From Zanthoxylum bungeanum (lineage: Eukaryota; Streptophyta; Magnoliopsida; Sapindales; Rutaceae): a stretch of DNA of 64,000 nucleotides. The position numbers and the translations under genes are program-made. The notes beneath the pieces are model-generated. The model saw only the letters and a program-made list of their open reading frames with translations. It ran no database searches and was not told the DNA's origin. This document shows, piece after piece, positions 11,269 to 27,557 of this stretch (its first letter is position 1; each line of letters begins with the position of its first letter). Where the stretch lies: assembly GCA_019454045.1 (NCBI GenBank), contig SKCR01033467.1:434001-498000 (forward strand), written 5' to 3'.

Positions 11269-11838
11269 TCAAATTTAAGATTTTGGCAATTATTATTTCA
11301 CTTTGGGATTTTTTTTTTTTTTTGGGTTGGTAAAATAAAATAATGCATTTGTGTTTCAATGATCAAATCTCATACAATAAAATAATAAGGTAAAAATACA
11401 AAACCGACCCTCTAATTTTCATATTTTGTCAATTCAGTCCTGTAATTTTTAGTTTTGTCAATTCAGTCCTATAACTTTCAATTTTTGTCAATTCAAGACT
11501 CTGTTACAAATTCGCCGTTATTGTTGCTAAAACGACACCGTTTTCAATTTTTTTTTTCGGAATTAAAAACAAAATAAAAAATAGAGAGAGAGAAGGGGAG
11601 ATCGTTCCCCTTCTCTCTCTTTTTTTTTTTTATAGATTTTTATTTTTAATTCCAAAAAAAAATAAAAAAATAAATGAAAACGGCGTCGTTTTGGCAATAA
11701 TAACGGCGAATTATAACGGATCTTGAATTGACAAAAATTGAAAATTAGAGGACTGAATTGACAAAACTGAAAGTTACAGGACTGAATTGACAAAACATGA
11801 AAATTAGAGGGTCAGTTTTACATTTTTGCCAAATAATA

Positions 11839-11882
<44 letters not shown>

Positions 11883-13050
11883 TAATAATAATAATAATAA
11901 TAACAAAATGGTCATTTTCTAGATACCGATGACTTCAAAGCTTGTCTCCTTTGATCACCTTCACATGAATAAATTATTTTTCCCAACCCATAAATTATTC
12001 TCAAAATGCAACTATAAAAAAGTAGTTACTAATTTTATAGAATTGGAAGCAAGATGAATTTAGATAAGCTATAATGTGTAAAAAAAAACAAATATAATCT
12101 TTTAGCATCCATGTTTTAATTTCAATGTTCGATTAAAATTCAATTACATAAACATATTCATTTATTATTGTCCATACTTAAGATATGTGGTGCGACAATT
12201 TCTTAGGATATTATAAAGAAATATGATTAAGGCAAGCCTATTTAAATTGGGCTATCATTTATGTACGCATGATGCAAAATGCACAATAGTTGAATCGAAA
12301 TAAGCTAGGATTTACACACATGAATATAATCTCTATCTTTAAGATATCTCGCCAATTATATTTGAGTAGTTATATATAAATATTTTAACCTTTTTTATGT
12401 TCTCATGTGGGATTAGATAATTTCCTCTTATTTTTTCTATCTCAGTAGGTGTCTTTTTATAAATAATTTATCATTCACCCCGAACATTATTTTGAGTATA
12501 TAAATATATGATTTTGAAATACTCTCGGAGAAAAATCTAAAATCATTCACGACTTCTTACTTTCACCAAGTGAATTCCACTCAAAATTATACTTATATCT
12601 AAATTCGATCTAATAATTTTGTCTATTTTTTTTTTCAGCTCAAGGTTTTGGTAATTTTTGTTTCGCTTTGGGATTTTTTTTTTTTTTTTTACCGGCTGGT
12701 TAAATAAATAATGCATTTGGGTTTTATTGATCAAATCCACAATATGAAAAAAAAATTACGAAATGGTCATTTTCAAGATAGCGATGACTTCGAAGCTTGT
12801 CTCCTTTGATCACCTATTACATGAATAAAATATTTTTTTCCCCATTTAGACCCATAAATTATTCTCAAAATGCAACTCTAAAAAATATCTATAAAAATTG
12901 GTACTAATTTTATAGAATTGGAAGCAAAATAAAATTTAGATCCGGTATCAAATTGATATATGCTCAACAATTCATAATTTTATATCAAATCTGTTTTAAT
13001 AACAATACACGATTAATATTCAGTTATATATAAATTATTATACAATAACT
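11269..13050 (+). repeat. Tandem duplication upstream of the ERF gene
   Basis: Copy A (11269-11388, interrupted by the MULE-type element and an AAT microsatellite, resuming near 11905 to about 12170) matches copy B (12641 to about 13050). Shared landmarks in order: CACTTTGGGATT/CGCTTTGGGATT with T-run, AATGCATTTG, AAATGGTCATTTTC, GCTTGTCTCCTTTGATCACC, AATTATTCTCAAAATGCAAC, TTTTATAGAATTGGAAGCAA. Copy B lacks the foldback element and so preserves the empty site. Nothing coding is seen here. Confidence 0.75.
11389..11830. mobile_element. MULE-type foldback element with 9-bp target duplication
   Basis: A 442-bp element with inverted arms of about 200 bases: starts GGTAAAAATACAAAAC and ends GTTTTACATTTTTGCC. 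The arms repeat TTTTGTCAATTCAGTCCT variants and the loop holds GAGAGAGAAGGGG against CCCCTTCTCTCTC. AAATAATAA abuts both ends (11380-11388, 11831-11839); a 9-bp duplication with long inverted ends is the Mutator-like signature. No transposase. The duplication is low-complexity, which lowers the weight of that one clue. Confidence 0.7.
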
Positions 13051-13293
13051 ACCGATCATAATTTATATATATATATAAAAAATCGGTACAAAACTCAGGA
13101 CAACATCGAATACAAGTCGAAACAAGATACCTTTGGCTTGGTCAAAGCAGAATTGATTAAATTTGGTTTGCTAAAAACACTTCCATATGGTTTGATTTTG
13201 TGCTAAAATTGAGAAAGAACAGAAGGGTATGAACAAGCAATAAGACCTTTTCAAATAAGCACTTTCTGTTTGACAGGATCTTCACTCACTTCA

Positions 13294-13302
13294 TATATAA
13301 AA
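13294..13302 (+). promoter_or_regulatory. TATA box of ERF gene
   Basis: TATATAAAA lies 97-105 bases upstream of the chosen ATG (13399), a reasonable spacing for a transcript start near 13325-13330 and a short 5' UTR. Confidence 0.6.
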
Positions 13303-13398
13303 AGCAATAGCATAAGCACAACAGAAGCAAAAGCAAAAGCACTTAAAAGTAGAAATCTTTTAACTAACTTACTTGAACACCACGCAAAGAAAGAGACA

Positions 13399-14499
13399 AT
13401 GGCAAGGAAGAGAAAGACTTGTGAAGGAGTGGAAGAAAAGGAAGCAAATGAAGGAAACTTGACATGGGATGAGATGGTGAAAGAAGCTGCTGCTGCTGCT
13501 GAACTTGGAGGAGCAAGAAGGGCTGGGAAGCGATTTGTCGGTGTCCGGCAAAGGCCTTCAGGCAGATGGGTAGCTGAGATTAAGGATACCATACAGAAGA
13601 TAAGAGTGTGGTTAGGCACTTTTGATACTGCTGAGGAGGCTGCAAGGGCTTATGATGAGGCTGCTTGCTTGCTTCGCGGTGCCAATACAAGGACTAATTT
13701 CTGGCCTTGTTCCCCCTCTTCATATTCAGCTCCAGCTCTCCCTTCAAAGATTACTAATCTTCTGCTTCAAAGACTCAAAGCAAGAAACAATCCAGCCTCT
13801 TCGCCGTCTATTTCTCTGCCTGCTAGCCAGCCAGAAAAGCAGCAGGCTGAATATTGCAGTCATAGAGAAGAGGCAACAGATTTCAGTGATTTTCTCAATG
13901 ACACTGAAGATTATAACACCATCATAAGCACTAATGCAAGTAGTTTAGAATCCATGACAATGAGTTTCGAGTCATGTTTAACTGATCAGAAAGAAGAAGA
14001 TAGTAGTTCTGGTTCAGGTTCAGGTTCGGGTTTGGATTATAATTTGAGTGATGCAGGTCAATGTTCAAGTGGAGAGGAAGAGGCAATGGACTTCCAATTC
14101 TTGGATGACGTCGGTTCATCATGTTACTACTCACCATTTGAGATAGCAACAGAGATTGATCAGGAGCCAGTTGAGCCAGAGACATATGCAGATGAGCCAT
14201 CAATGCTTAGAGCTGCAATGAGGAGAATGAAGTATGAAAGGAAGTTCTCAGCTTCTCTTTATGCCTTCAATGGAATACCTGAGTGCTTAAAACTGAGGCT
14301 TGAATCAGGAAATGTGAAGGGTAGTGGAAAATCTGAATTGAGCAAACTTCAAAATGCATGTAGCAATAAGAATAAAGAGGAAGAGGGGAAGAAAATTGAA
14401 GAAGAGAAACATGATGAAATTACAAGTGAACTGGGTTCTGATGGGGAATTGTCACTTTGGAGCTCACTTGATCTTCCACCAATCTGTTTTGTAAACTAA
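13399..14499 (+). CDS. AP2/ERF transcription factor, ERN/RAP2.11-like
   Basis: Intronless 366-residue nuclear DNA-binding protein. One AP2/ERF domain (about residues 46-102) has [19 protein letters not shown] and the [19 protein letters not shown] and NTRTNF blocks; these contact GCC-box-like promoter elements. The start MARKRK, not the in-frame codon at 13270, is chosen because the TATA box at 13294 lies downstream of 13270 and MARKRK matches the family N-terminus. The basic start, WDEMVKEAA stretch, [14 protein letters not shown] after the domain and C-terminal [20 protein letters not shown] are characteristic of ERN1/ERN2 (nodulation ERFs of legumes) and relatives of RAP2.11. The middle is acidic and Ser-rich with an SGSGSGSG run, a plausible activation region. 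A specific role cannot be read: the clade exists in non-nodulating plants too. Confidence 0.9.
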   Translation: MARKRKTCEGVEEKEANEGNLTWDEMVKEAAAAAELGGARRAGKRFVGVRQRPSGRWVAEIKDTIQKIRVWLGTFDTAEEAARAYDEAACLLRGANTRTNFWPCSPSSYSAPALPSKITNLLLQRLKARNNPASSPSISLPASQPEKQQAEYCSHREEATDFSDFLNDTEDYNTIISTNASSLESMTMSFESCLTDQKEEDSSSGSGSGSGLDYNLSDAGQCSSGEEEAMDFQFLDDVGSSCYYSPFEIATEIDQEPVEPETYADEPSMLRAAMRRMKYERKFSASLYAFNGIPECLKLRLESGNVKGSGKSELSKLQNACSNKNKEEEGKKIEEEKHDEITSELGSDGELSLWSSLDLPPICFVN

Positions 14500-15488
14500 C
14501 AGATCAGATTAAGAGTAACTTTTCAAGTTCCAAGTTCATTAAGTTAAAATTCTACAATTCATTTCATTCAATGTAATGCTGATCTCTAAATATGTCTCAA
14601 AGAAATGATGGGCTATGTAATGTTATAGTTTCATTGCCAAGAACTTTGATTGAGTTTGAGTTTTTTCAGTTCCCTTATTATGAACTCTGAACAATTCAAC
14701 GCCATTGATAAGTTCAAACAAGAACCACAAAGAAAAATTCACTCTCACAAGAATGGTAGTTTCTTTATAATGTGCATTAAAAGATATAATTTAAATACTA
14801 AAGCAAACCTAATTCTATCCAACATGGCTTACCTGACAAACTAAATCCGATAAGATAAATACTTGAAGTTCACGCCATTACCACTTACTTAAGCCCTAAG
14901 TTAAGCCCAAACCATGTAACTAAACCCATCCCACAACTAATCAACCCTAAACTTGAGTCCAAAGTAATTAAAGCATAGATAAGACATTATTCACTCATGA
15001 GCCATGTAATTATATTAAAATTCAGCCATATAACAAAACATAAATAAACTAAGTAATTAATCAAGTAAATAAAATAACATAGCTTGGACTTGTCTTCAAT
15101 AGCTTGACTTGCCAAACTTAGCCAAGTTTCCAAAATTTCAATTAGTGAAACATGTTAGGTGTGAATGTACTGGCTGAAATTTTAAATATAAAATTGAATA
15201 TAAAAAATATGAATTAATACAATGATTGAAATTTTAAATATAAATTGAAATTGTTTCAAAATTTCTGGAATTTTTATATTTGGGGTACAAAAATGATAAA
15301 TTCCCTCAAACAAAATCACTTTGATTACTTCTATTCTCAAATTTTATATGCTCAAACCTTCCTTGAAGGAAAAAAAATAGAATCTTAAAAGCTATAAAAA
15401 CAAAATAATGGTGGCTAATGGAACTATGGAAGCACTTTATTATTTCATTTAATCCGTAAAATTACTGCCATAGAGTTCATAATTTTTT
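14500..15488. other. Intergenic, no gene seen
   Basis: 3' flank of the ERF gene followed by AT-rich sequence. No conserved frame, RNA gene or clear transposon was recognised. Confidence 0.5.
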
Positions 15489-15662
15489 TTTTTTTTTTTT
15501 GGAAATGTTGGAAACCCCGCCGTCAAATCACCCGACCCGAACTTAAGCAGAACATGTAAAATCTCCGACTCTCCCAAACGCTTACAAGAAATACACCATG
15601 TGTACTTGAACCCAGGTGGCAGATACTGACAACCAAGTCCTAAACTCTTTGCCATGGAGAAT
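15489..15662 (-). mobile_element. SINE copy with A-tail
   Basis: Read on the minus strand: head with TTTAGGACTTGGTTGTCAG, a B-box-like GGGTTCAAGTAC, GTGTATTTCTTGTAAGCG, then the conserved TTCGGGTCGGGTGATTTGAC and an A-tail (T run at 15483-15502). It lies in the 3' flank of the SnRK1 gene. Confidence 0.75.
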
Positions 15663-15865
15663 CCTACATAAGAGCTCCTGCGGACTGAAACTTAGCCGGA
15701 GCCCGCTTCACCGTTGATGACCAGCTTGATACCCATATAAAACCGAGGGAAAATCGAAAATTAAAAAAGTTTGCATAGATCCAAACTTAGAGACGAGTTT
15801 ATGTACATTGTAAGATGTTATCCACATGCATCACGGGAAAATGTCTATAGTTCGAGATCCTAGTA

Positions 15866-19730
<3,865 letters not shown>

Positions 19731-20779
19731 TTTCCTATCCTGAAAAGAAGATTGGACAATGAAAGAAGCTGCAAATGACTGTTTCAAGAAAACCTACATC
19801 AGGATGTTGTAAAAAACAATTAGATGGAAGCATGGACAAATATTTTATGAGCATCCAAGAATTTTTACTAAATCAAAACAAATAAAGCTAAGGAAGATTT
19901 TTCAGGCAAAGACATGTCCTAGATAAGGAAAGTCCCAACAGTCATACAGTATCGAATTCTAATGCAGTACTCCAGAGCACAATCTGAAGGAGTAATCCAA
20001 ACAACAAATATCAAATCTGTTCCAGTTGTTGGCATCAATAAAGTTCAAAACCTACTCGCAGATCTTCCCTCAGTTTAGATTTTGAAAGAAATAGGCTATC
20101 CGGTACATGCCAACTAAGAATGCAGAAAACTACAATCTCACATAATCAACAAACACAAAAACCAAATAAGAAGAAAGACATATGTATCATGCAATTTCAA
20201 CACTTTTCTTATGTAGAATCGAATCCAAAAGATAAAAAGTATTTTTTAGCAAACATGTCAGCTAACAAACTAATGGGGTTCTTAGCAAACATATCAGCTA
20301 ACAAAAACCCAAAAGAGAAAAAGTCATATTTTAAAAACCCAATTGATCATTCGGTAAACAGTTGCAAATGTAATAACTTCTAAGCTGAATCATTATTCAT
20401 AACCTTGTAGGAAAAAAAAAAAGAAGTTCCCAATTTATTCTATACACAATCAGACTCAACCATTCTTTTAAAAAGATGGCAAGACAAAATTCCCAATCAC
20501 TTTATTCTCTTAACTACAAGCAAGCTATAATCTAAAATCAAGTTCCAAACACAGCTTCAAAATTCTTTCTTTTTGGGCAAATCTTATCAAATTCACCTCC
20601 AATCACAAACCCAAAACCCCAATTTTTCCTAAAACAGCTAAAATTAGATACCAAACACTTCGATTCTCAATTCAATACATATTCAACAAAACCCTAGCTG
20701 CAACAACAACAGATCTCAAAAATCAATCCAAAAAAAATCAAATTAAACCAATAAAACGACACAACCACCATCACTTACC

Positions 20780-22030
20780 TTCACATATGCATAAAGAGAC
20801 TGACAAGACAGAATCTGAGCCAACGACACTGAGGCGAAATCCAACTTTGAATTGAAAACGAAACCAAAATTGAAAATTTCAATCACAATTAATAACTATT
20901 TGCGATGAAATTTTAACAAAAACCGTGTAATAATTATAATACTTAATAAGATCACAGAGAGTTTAGGAATTTTTTTTCTTCCTTCTCGTTTTCTCCATGG
21001 GAGTTCAGACAAGAGAGAGAGTCGACTATTTCCCCTTTTTGGTTGTTGGTTAATCTGAAATGACTTATTAATCCTCGAATATTTTTCGAAATGGCAGAAT
21101 TGTCCAGCTTGGGTTCGTCCGTAAACCGTTCAACCAACGGGAGTTTTTGTATGATTATGACGAGTAATTTTTTGGTGCAACAGAGATATGGGTGATGTGG
21201 TATTATCAATAAATTGGTAAATGATATATATGATTTAATATTCATTTTTTTTTAGTTGTTTTTTAATATTTTAGCACACGTGATAATAGATTATTAGATT
21301 GTTGCACGGATGATATGGTACCTCTGTTGTATGGTAGATTTTCATCTGAGGGTAGATTAGGGAGACAATTGGAAGAGGTATTTGGGAAAGTAATGATGGG
21401 GTTTTTGATGTAATATTGTTTTATCCAATAATTAGATCAATAATTAAGATTTATAAGAAATTATGGAATGCAATAATTTAATGGAAATTTTTTTATGACA
21501 TTTTATTGATATTTCTGATTCAAATAGTTGTATATTCTAATTTTTCTTCAAAATGTACAACTATTTAAAATATAAATATTATTAGAATTTCACTAAAAAT
21601 GTCTTCTATAAAATATAAATATCTTATGAAATGTGAAAGTAACGTATTTGTAGAAGAGTGAGATAGAGTAAGGTTAATGGTTAATAAAGAGAAATTTAAA
21701 AGTTTGTTATTTTTATAATTTACAAAATTTAATAGATATTATTTGTACTTTTTTTTTGGGTTTTTTTTTCAATGAGTCAGCTATGTGTCAGCATTCATCT
21801 CTTTTGGAATATTTGCAAATAATTAATCAATTATTTAAACAAAAAAGCAAATATTATTATTAATTTCTTGTTAATTTGGTTGATGAAGATGTAATGTCAA
21901 GGGGAAACTAACAAAATTTTGATAGGTTAGTGGTCAAAAGATTGATGGCCAACGAAAATAAACAATTAATAAAAGTGTAGACTATTTAAATAGTAAAATA
22001 TATATTGTGTTTTTCTGGTGACACATTTGG
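20780..22030. other. SnRK1 promoter side and AT-rich intergenic DNA
   Basis: The SnRK1 leader exon starts near 20779 on the minus strand. At 21170-21345 there is a weak foldback (GCAACAGAGATATGGGTGATG against a diverged complement near 21300-21345), possibly an old MITE. No gene is supported. Confidence 0.4.
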
Positions 22031-22035
22031 AGTCT

Positions 22036-22440
22036 ACAAATAGGGTGTTCGCGGTGCGATTCGGGTCGGTTTTTTCACTTCAAACCGCGCGGGTTGATGG
22101 TTTTGGGAAATTAGAAACCGAAACCGCAAATTTGATAAGGAAAATCGCGGCGGTTCGGGTTGGCGGTTTAGGCTGTTCGGGTCGGCGGTTTGGATTATAA
22201 ATTTTTTTAAGGAAATTTTGTGTGTTTTCACATAATAATTGAAGAGAAAAAATACCTAATTTTCATTTATACATTGCATATTATCATATGATCATTAAAT
22301 ATCTTAAATTTCATGGTTAAAAAAGAAGAAAAATATAAAATAATATCTAATTTGAACGCGGGTCGGCGGTTTAGGGGTTCGGGTCGCGGTTTGAGTCAAA
22401 ATTTTCGGTTTTAGGCTGTTCGGTTCGGATCGCGGTAGAA
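22036..22440. mobile_element. Degenerate hAT-like element with GCGGTTCGG sub-repeats
   Basis: GC-rich clusters of GGGTCGGCGGTTT / GCGGTTCGGGT type motifs occur at both ends (22040-22190 and 22360-22435) around an AT-rich middle. A start such as GGTGTTCGCGGTGCG is, from memory, common in plant hAT non-autonomous elements. A clean target duplication was not found. Confidence 0.45.
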
Positions 22441-22772
22441 TAATATCTAATTTCTACTTGTTCAATTTTTTTAATTTTTTTTTTTTTGGAGGGTAAAAAA
22501 TCCAATAACAAGAAAATAACTTTTGTTACTAATTTCACGCATGACAACAAAAGAATAAATCATAGTTTAAACTAAGAAGATGTGAACTTTCTGGGTAAAA
22601 TAAAACCAATATTCAAAAGCATACAAGTATCTGCACTTCATGCTAGAAATTACAAATTACAGATAAGCGTTGGTTCTATACAATAAGTTTTTAAAAGTAA
22701 CAGTGTCATGAATACCCAAACTAAAAGTGGCAGCTCTACAGCAATTCAAGGAACGGTATGAAGGTATGAGTT

Positions 22773-24222
22773 TTAGTAATTGGGAATTGAAGAAAAGCGG
22801 AATCCTTCGGCACCCCTCCATGAGTAATATGCTATCCGGGTCTCATAGAAGCCTACAACAATAAGAGCAATGTTATGGTGGCTAGTAGCATGAAACACCG
22901 TGAATGTGGCTTTCATAATGTATGTAATGTCACGAAATTACAGTACAAAATGTAATTAATACAGAAATTGAACAAAGCAAGAAACATATAGTAAATCTTC
23001 ACACTTCAAGAGAAATTTGATAAATCAAAGGTGTATTGGCAAATCCAACCACAAAGATGCCACATCATATATGCCAGTTTCAAGATAAGAAGAAAAATTA
23101 AAACAGAAGATAACTCTGTATATTAACTATTTTGGAGGTTTTTGAAGATAACATTTCACCAGATCTTTTCAGTAGAGTGTTGCTCCAGCTTTGGAAATCG
23201 GAATTTCATTATTTGCAGTTTCACTCCAGAAACTGGTTCAAAGTCATAACTAAGGCCCAGATTCTAAGGAGAGTAAGAGCACATTTTAAGCACCTTGGAA
23301 AATAGAAGGGTTCCATATTGTTTCCAAAGCGGTTTTAAGGTACTAAATTTGATCGCAAACTGAGAGGGAAAAAAGTTACAAACTGTTTGTTAATACATCA
23401 TGCCATGGTGGTCGCATAACACTTGTCTCAAGTTCTATAAATTGTGTTCGGTGATCTTGAACTACAACATTGTATTGAAGAGGTTAACCTTAATAAAACA
23501 TTCTATCTGAAGCTAAAGTTTAGTGCTTCATGCAACAATGGCAGCAGGAAGAGGTTTACAAACATAAAGAGTAACTGCATAATCTTTGTGTGTTCTCATC
23601 TTTCAAAAATTTAAAGGTACCAAAAAGTAAGCTAATTTTTCAGTGCCTTCCATGTTCAGAACACTTTAGAAGGTGCGACAAGCAAACATCTCTAGAATTT
23701 TGTTACAGAGATTCGCTAAAAGCAACAATAGCCCAAAATGTGGCCTAGATCACAAACCAAAAAACCACGAATATACAGAATATAATACATCACACAAAAT
23801 GCAATTCCGCTATTATCTCCAATAAGCGAACATATCAAAAACAATTAAAAGTTAAAGATTAGAACTCAAGACCAGCAGTTTAGAATTGATCACCATACAT
23901 GTAATTTATCACACATCTAACTTATAGCAAAAGTGTCGCAGATACCTGGGAGGAACGCAAGAATTCCAAGGACTAACAGACCAAAAGCTTGGGCTGTCTC
24001 TCCACCCATGTGACCAGTGAAAATGAACAACGAAAGAAAGAGAAGCAATGATCCAAGAAACAGCAAAAACAGTGCAAGCACAATGGACTTCCACGGGACC
24101 TTATCAAAGGCTTTCGGCGAATAATCAAATCTAGGATCATAACGTCGACTCCTACTACCATCATATTCATCTTCGTCATCAGTTGAAAGTTTGTTGTATT
24201 GAAAATTGCGCCTAGATGCCAT
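22773..24222 (-). CDS. TMEM230/UPF0414-like two-span membrane protein
   Basis: Two coding exons (minus): 24222-23946 and 22852-22773, 118 residues. The soluble acidic/Arg-rich start (MASRRNFQYNKLSTDDEDEY) is followed by two hydrophobic spans (IVLALFLLFLGSLLLFLSLF and about AFGLLVLGILAFLPGF), then ETRIAYYSWRGAEGF and a C-terminal IPNY. The PGFYETRIAYY...WRG...IPDY signature marks the eukaryotic TMEM230 family, linked in animals to endosomal and secretory vesicles; the plant function is not established. The splice splits the Gly codon after LAFLP. A 5' UTR intron is likely (donor G|GTGAGTCTG near 24639, acceptor TTTCGCAG near 24238). Confidence 0.9.
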
Positions 24223-24729
24223 AACAGCAAAGGAAGTGCTGCGAAACCCTTTCAAGCCTTCAATCCCAAAAAACAAAATTTCAGCTATATTATAATTGTT
24301 ATTATTAAGACATCAAAACTTCAACTATAATATAATTATCGTTTAAAAAATATCATCTTTTATTCAGCAGCAACACAAGTATAACAAAATGAGGGATCAT
24401 AAATTTTGAATTACTTAATCTATTCTAGTATCTACAAATAAGCTATAAAATTCCAATAAAAATACCATTTTTTTTTTAAATGTCAAATTATCGTCAAACT
24501 CAGCTCTCATCATAGCAATAAAGATTCAATACTTTGCTTTCAAAACCTAAAAAGAGAAACAAACCCTAGATCCCAAAATTAACTTAATTCGAGATCAAAT
24601 TCAACGAATAAACGAGCGGTTGGGTGCGCGCAGACTCACCGTAACGTGTTTTGGCTTTAGAGAGGAGAAGAAGGACGAGGAGGACGATGACGTTTGCTGC
24701 TACGGCCGCCGAAATTTGAAAGTAGCGGT

Positions 24730-25800
24730 TGTCTCGGAACTTTCTGTGCTTATTATGGTCACAGGGTTGATCTAGACCGTTGATTTTGCAAGATGATTAA
24801 TTTCTATGGGTCCCGTCAGATGATGCTAGTCATAGGATAGCCGTCATTCGCTAGGACGACATGTCGTTCAAATAATGTGTGCCAACGTATATGAAAAGTT
24901 TTATCATTTAGATCCATTAAATTATTCAACATTTTAAAGTAAAAACATGATTTATGTACGTGTATTAAATAAGTCACTACCATTTAGGACATGATTGACT
25001 TCAATCTCGTTTTGATTATGGATGGAAATGATTTTAACCTGAATCTCGATCCAATATTTTTTAGATAAAAAATCGTGACAAATCCTGATCCGATTTTTAT
25101 TTGAGACAAAAATTTATTATGAATACCATGTCAAACGATATAAAATCGTAGTCTCGATCAATATTTATAATTCTATGACATCTCTACTACTATTAATTTT
25201 TCACATGTAATCTAGTCAAAAAGCATCATGAAAGACAATAAAAATTGATCAACCACCTAAACCCCTCTTTCATTTTTGGGTCACATTAAATTGTGGTTGT
25301 GTTTCATTGTCATTATTGAACTTTCAAGCTCAAGATCATATCTTCCATGCACTTAAAGCAAACAATGCAACTTTGAAAGAGAAACAAATAAATTAAGGCA
25401 ATGCATAAGTGGAAGTTGTATGTGTATGCTTTGTTTCTGATTTTACTTGAGGGTTTGTTGACCCTCTTGACTTTGGAATAAAGCATCAAATAAATGAATA
25501 ATGCTTTCAAATCTCTGTCCCCAACTCTCTGCTACAAGGCATGTGTTACGACTTTTAGACATTAAGATATTCCCCTTCATTGCCCCACTTATTGCTATGC
25601 AAAAAAAAGTGTATTTTGGTAGAATTCGAATCTCAAATCTCTTGTATCATTAAAGAGATCTTATAAAGTTGTAGTTCGATGGTATTTTGAATGTATTCAT
25701 AACACTTACATAACCTCCGGTATTAGTGTTCGGGTCGTACTTAAAGAGAATGAATTATAGGTGGCCGATAATACCATATAAGGGATAAAATCGTGTGAAC
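24730..25800. other. Intergenic, no gene seen
   Basis: AT-rich sequence upstream of the TMEM230-like gene. Short open frames have no recognisable homology. Confidence 0.5.
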
Positions 25801-25806
25801 AAAAGC

Positions 25807-26500
25807 CTCACAATAAGAATACTTATGATTTGCATAGTTAATAAAGATGTTATAAAGTTGTTTGTACAATTTTACGTTAATACGCGTGTAAGGTTCAAAT
25901 CTTCTGAGACACAGTCCCAGAAAGGGGTGATTGATTCCAAGAAAATGCATCCAAGGGGCACAAGCACACATATTACAGCCCTAAAAATTAAAAAACTAAG
26001 AAATTAAAATACTTCCTCTTTCGAGTCATTTTTTCTCCTTTTTTTTTATTTCTTTCTACATTTGAGCCTTTTATAGTGTATGATTCCACCAAACGCTCGA
26101 GCAGTTTCACCTACTTCAGCCCACTAAACCCCCACGTTCTCTGCGCACATGTAACTGTTGGATCATGCGAGCAACCGTTGGATCGTGCGTGCAACCGTTG
26201 AGTAACTTGCTAGATCGTGGGGGTCACCGCCATTTTGTGCAATAACCGTCGAATATATCTCATAACTGGCCAACCGCTTTGGGAGTGTTTCCTTCTTTTT
26301 TCATGACTCTTTACTCATTCCTCGAATCGTCCTAAATTAAGTCTTTCTGGGCCGAATCCTTCTTCGTCCCATCCAGAATGACGCCATGCTTCTTCGTCTT
26401 TAGATACGTCATCCATTTTCGTTATTTGATACGTCATCTTTTTCGTCATTTGATTCATTCGGCCTCTTCGTCTTTGGGAGAAATTTATTCTCTGTTAACA
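25807..26500 (-). mobile_element. Solo-LTR-like element, same family as 4111-4720
   Basis: On the minus strand it starts TGTTAACAGA (26500) and carries ACGATCCAACGGTTGC sub-repeats, CTGCTCGAGCG, TATA motif CTATAAAAGG (near 26075), TTTAGGG and AACCTTACACGCGTA in the same order as the copy at 4.1-4.7 kb. AAAGC occurs just outside 26500 and again at 25802-25806, so that may be the 5-bp duplication, but the left end is not a canonical CA terminus. The left boundary is therefore approximate. Confidence 0.55.
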
Positions 26501-27225
26501 AAAGCATGAAGAAACAGATTGGGAAGTGGCTCTAAAAAATGAAGCTACCAGTTTAAGGCAGCAGCTTCATCAACTTCGTATGTGCTGTGATATTAAGTTG
26601 CATTGCCTTCAAAGAAACTATGGCTTCCACACCAAATCACTCAGAAGGAATCAGTTTCAAAACTTGGCCCATTAATTATATCATGTGATGTCAATTGTCA
26701 AGAGAGTATTTGGTATCAAATTGTTCCACAATTTTTCTTCTTCTTCTTCTTTTAATATTATAAATTTGATTTTGAAATGTCAGAATTATTATTCAATAAC
26801 AGTATGTATATTGAATAATAAAATCCTAGCATTGTCATAGCCTATCTATCAATTCTAACGAAAAGAAAAATAACTTATAGACTAACAAAAAGTAAATTAA
26901 AATTTGTTTTTTAAAATTACCATTTTGGTCCTTGTCATATTTTTTGCTTGCCGACCAATGGAATACTAAACAATATATTAAAATATTCTTTTATCTTATA
27001 ACAATTTTTTTTGTAAGTTCAAGTAAAATGTCTTCCTTATATAGTATATTGTATTATTTCATTAAAAAAAATAAGAGAATTTGAAAGTTCATGTGGTTTT
27101 TATAAAGATTAGCTTTTGCTTTGGTGGATCACTATTGACTAGGCTTCAATTAAGATAAGAAAAAGGCTCATAAGCCGATAAAACTATGCTCGAAAGCTGT
27201 GAGAACAATGTTCATAAGCTAATAT

Positions 27226-27557
27226 CAATATTTTAAAAAAACTAGGTGGTAGGAGTACGGTGAGGAAGCACCTAGGGCCTAAGCCTTTTAGACGCCGCCT
27301 AGAAGGATATGGTAGGCGGCACTAGGTGGTTTTATTTTTTATTCAAAAAATTGAAAAAAAAATAAATTTAAGGGAAAAACGTACAAACTCGCATAGAACC
27401 GTCTAGACAGTTGCCTATACCCACCCGACTTGCCTAAGCAACCGCCTATACTCGTCTAATTGTCTGACATCGTCTAACAACTGTTTTCATGCATAATCGG
27501 AATGGCCAGACATCGCCTATCGCTTAGGGGTCGCCTAGGCCTTTTTTAAGAATAATG
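27226..27557. mobile_element. hAT-type MITE
   Basis: A 332-bp unit starting CAATATTTTAAAAAAACTAGG and ending CCTTTTTTAAGAATAATG, imperfect inverted ends, with CCTAG-rich GC patches inside each end (CGCCGCCTAG, GGGGTCGCCTAGG). The flanks GCTAATAT and ACTAATAG share six central bases in an 8-bp window. It is related to the outer element at 30871-32220. Confidence 0.6.
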
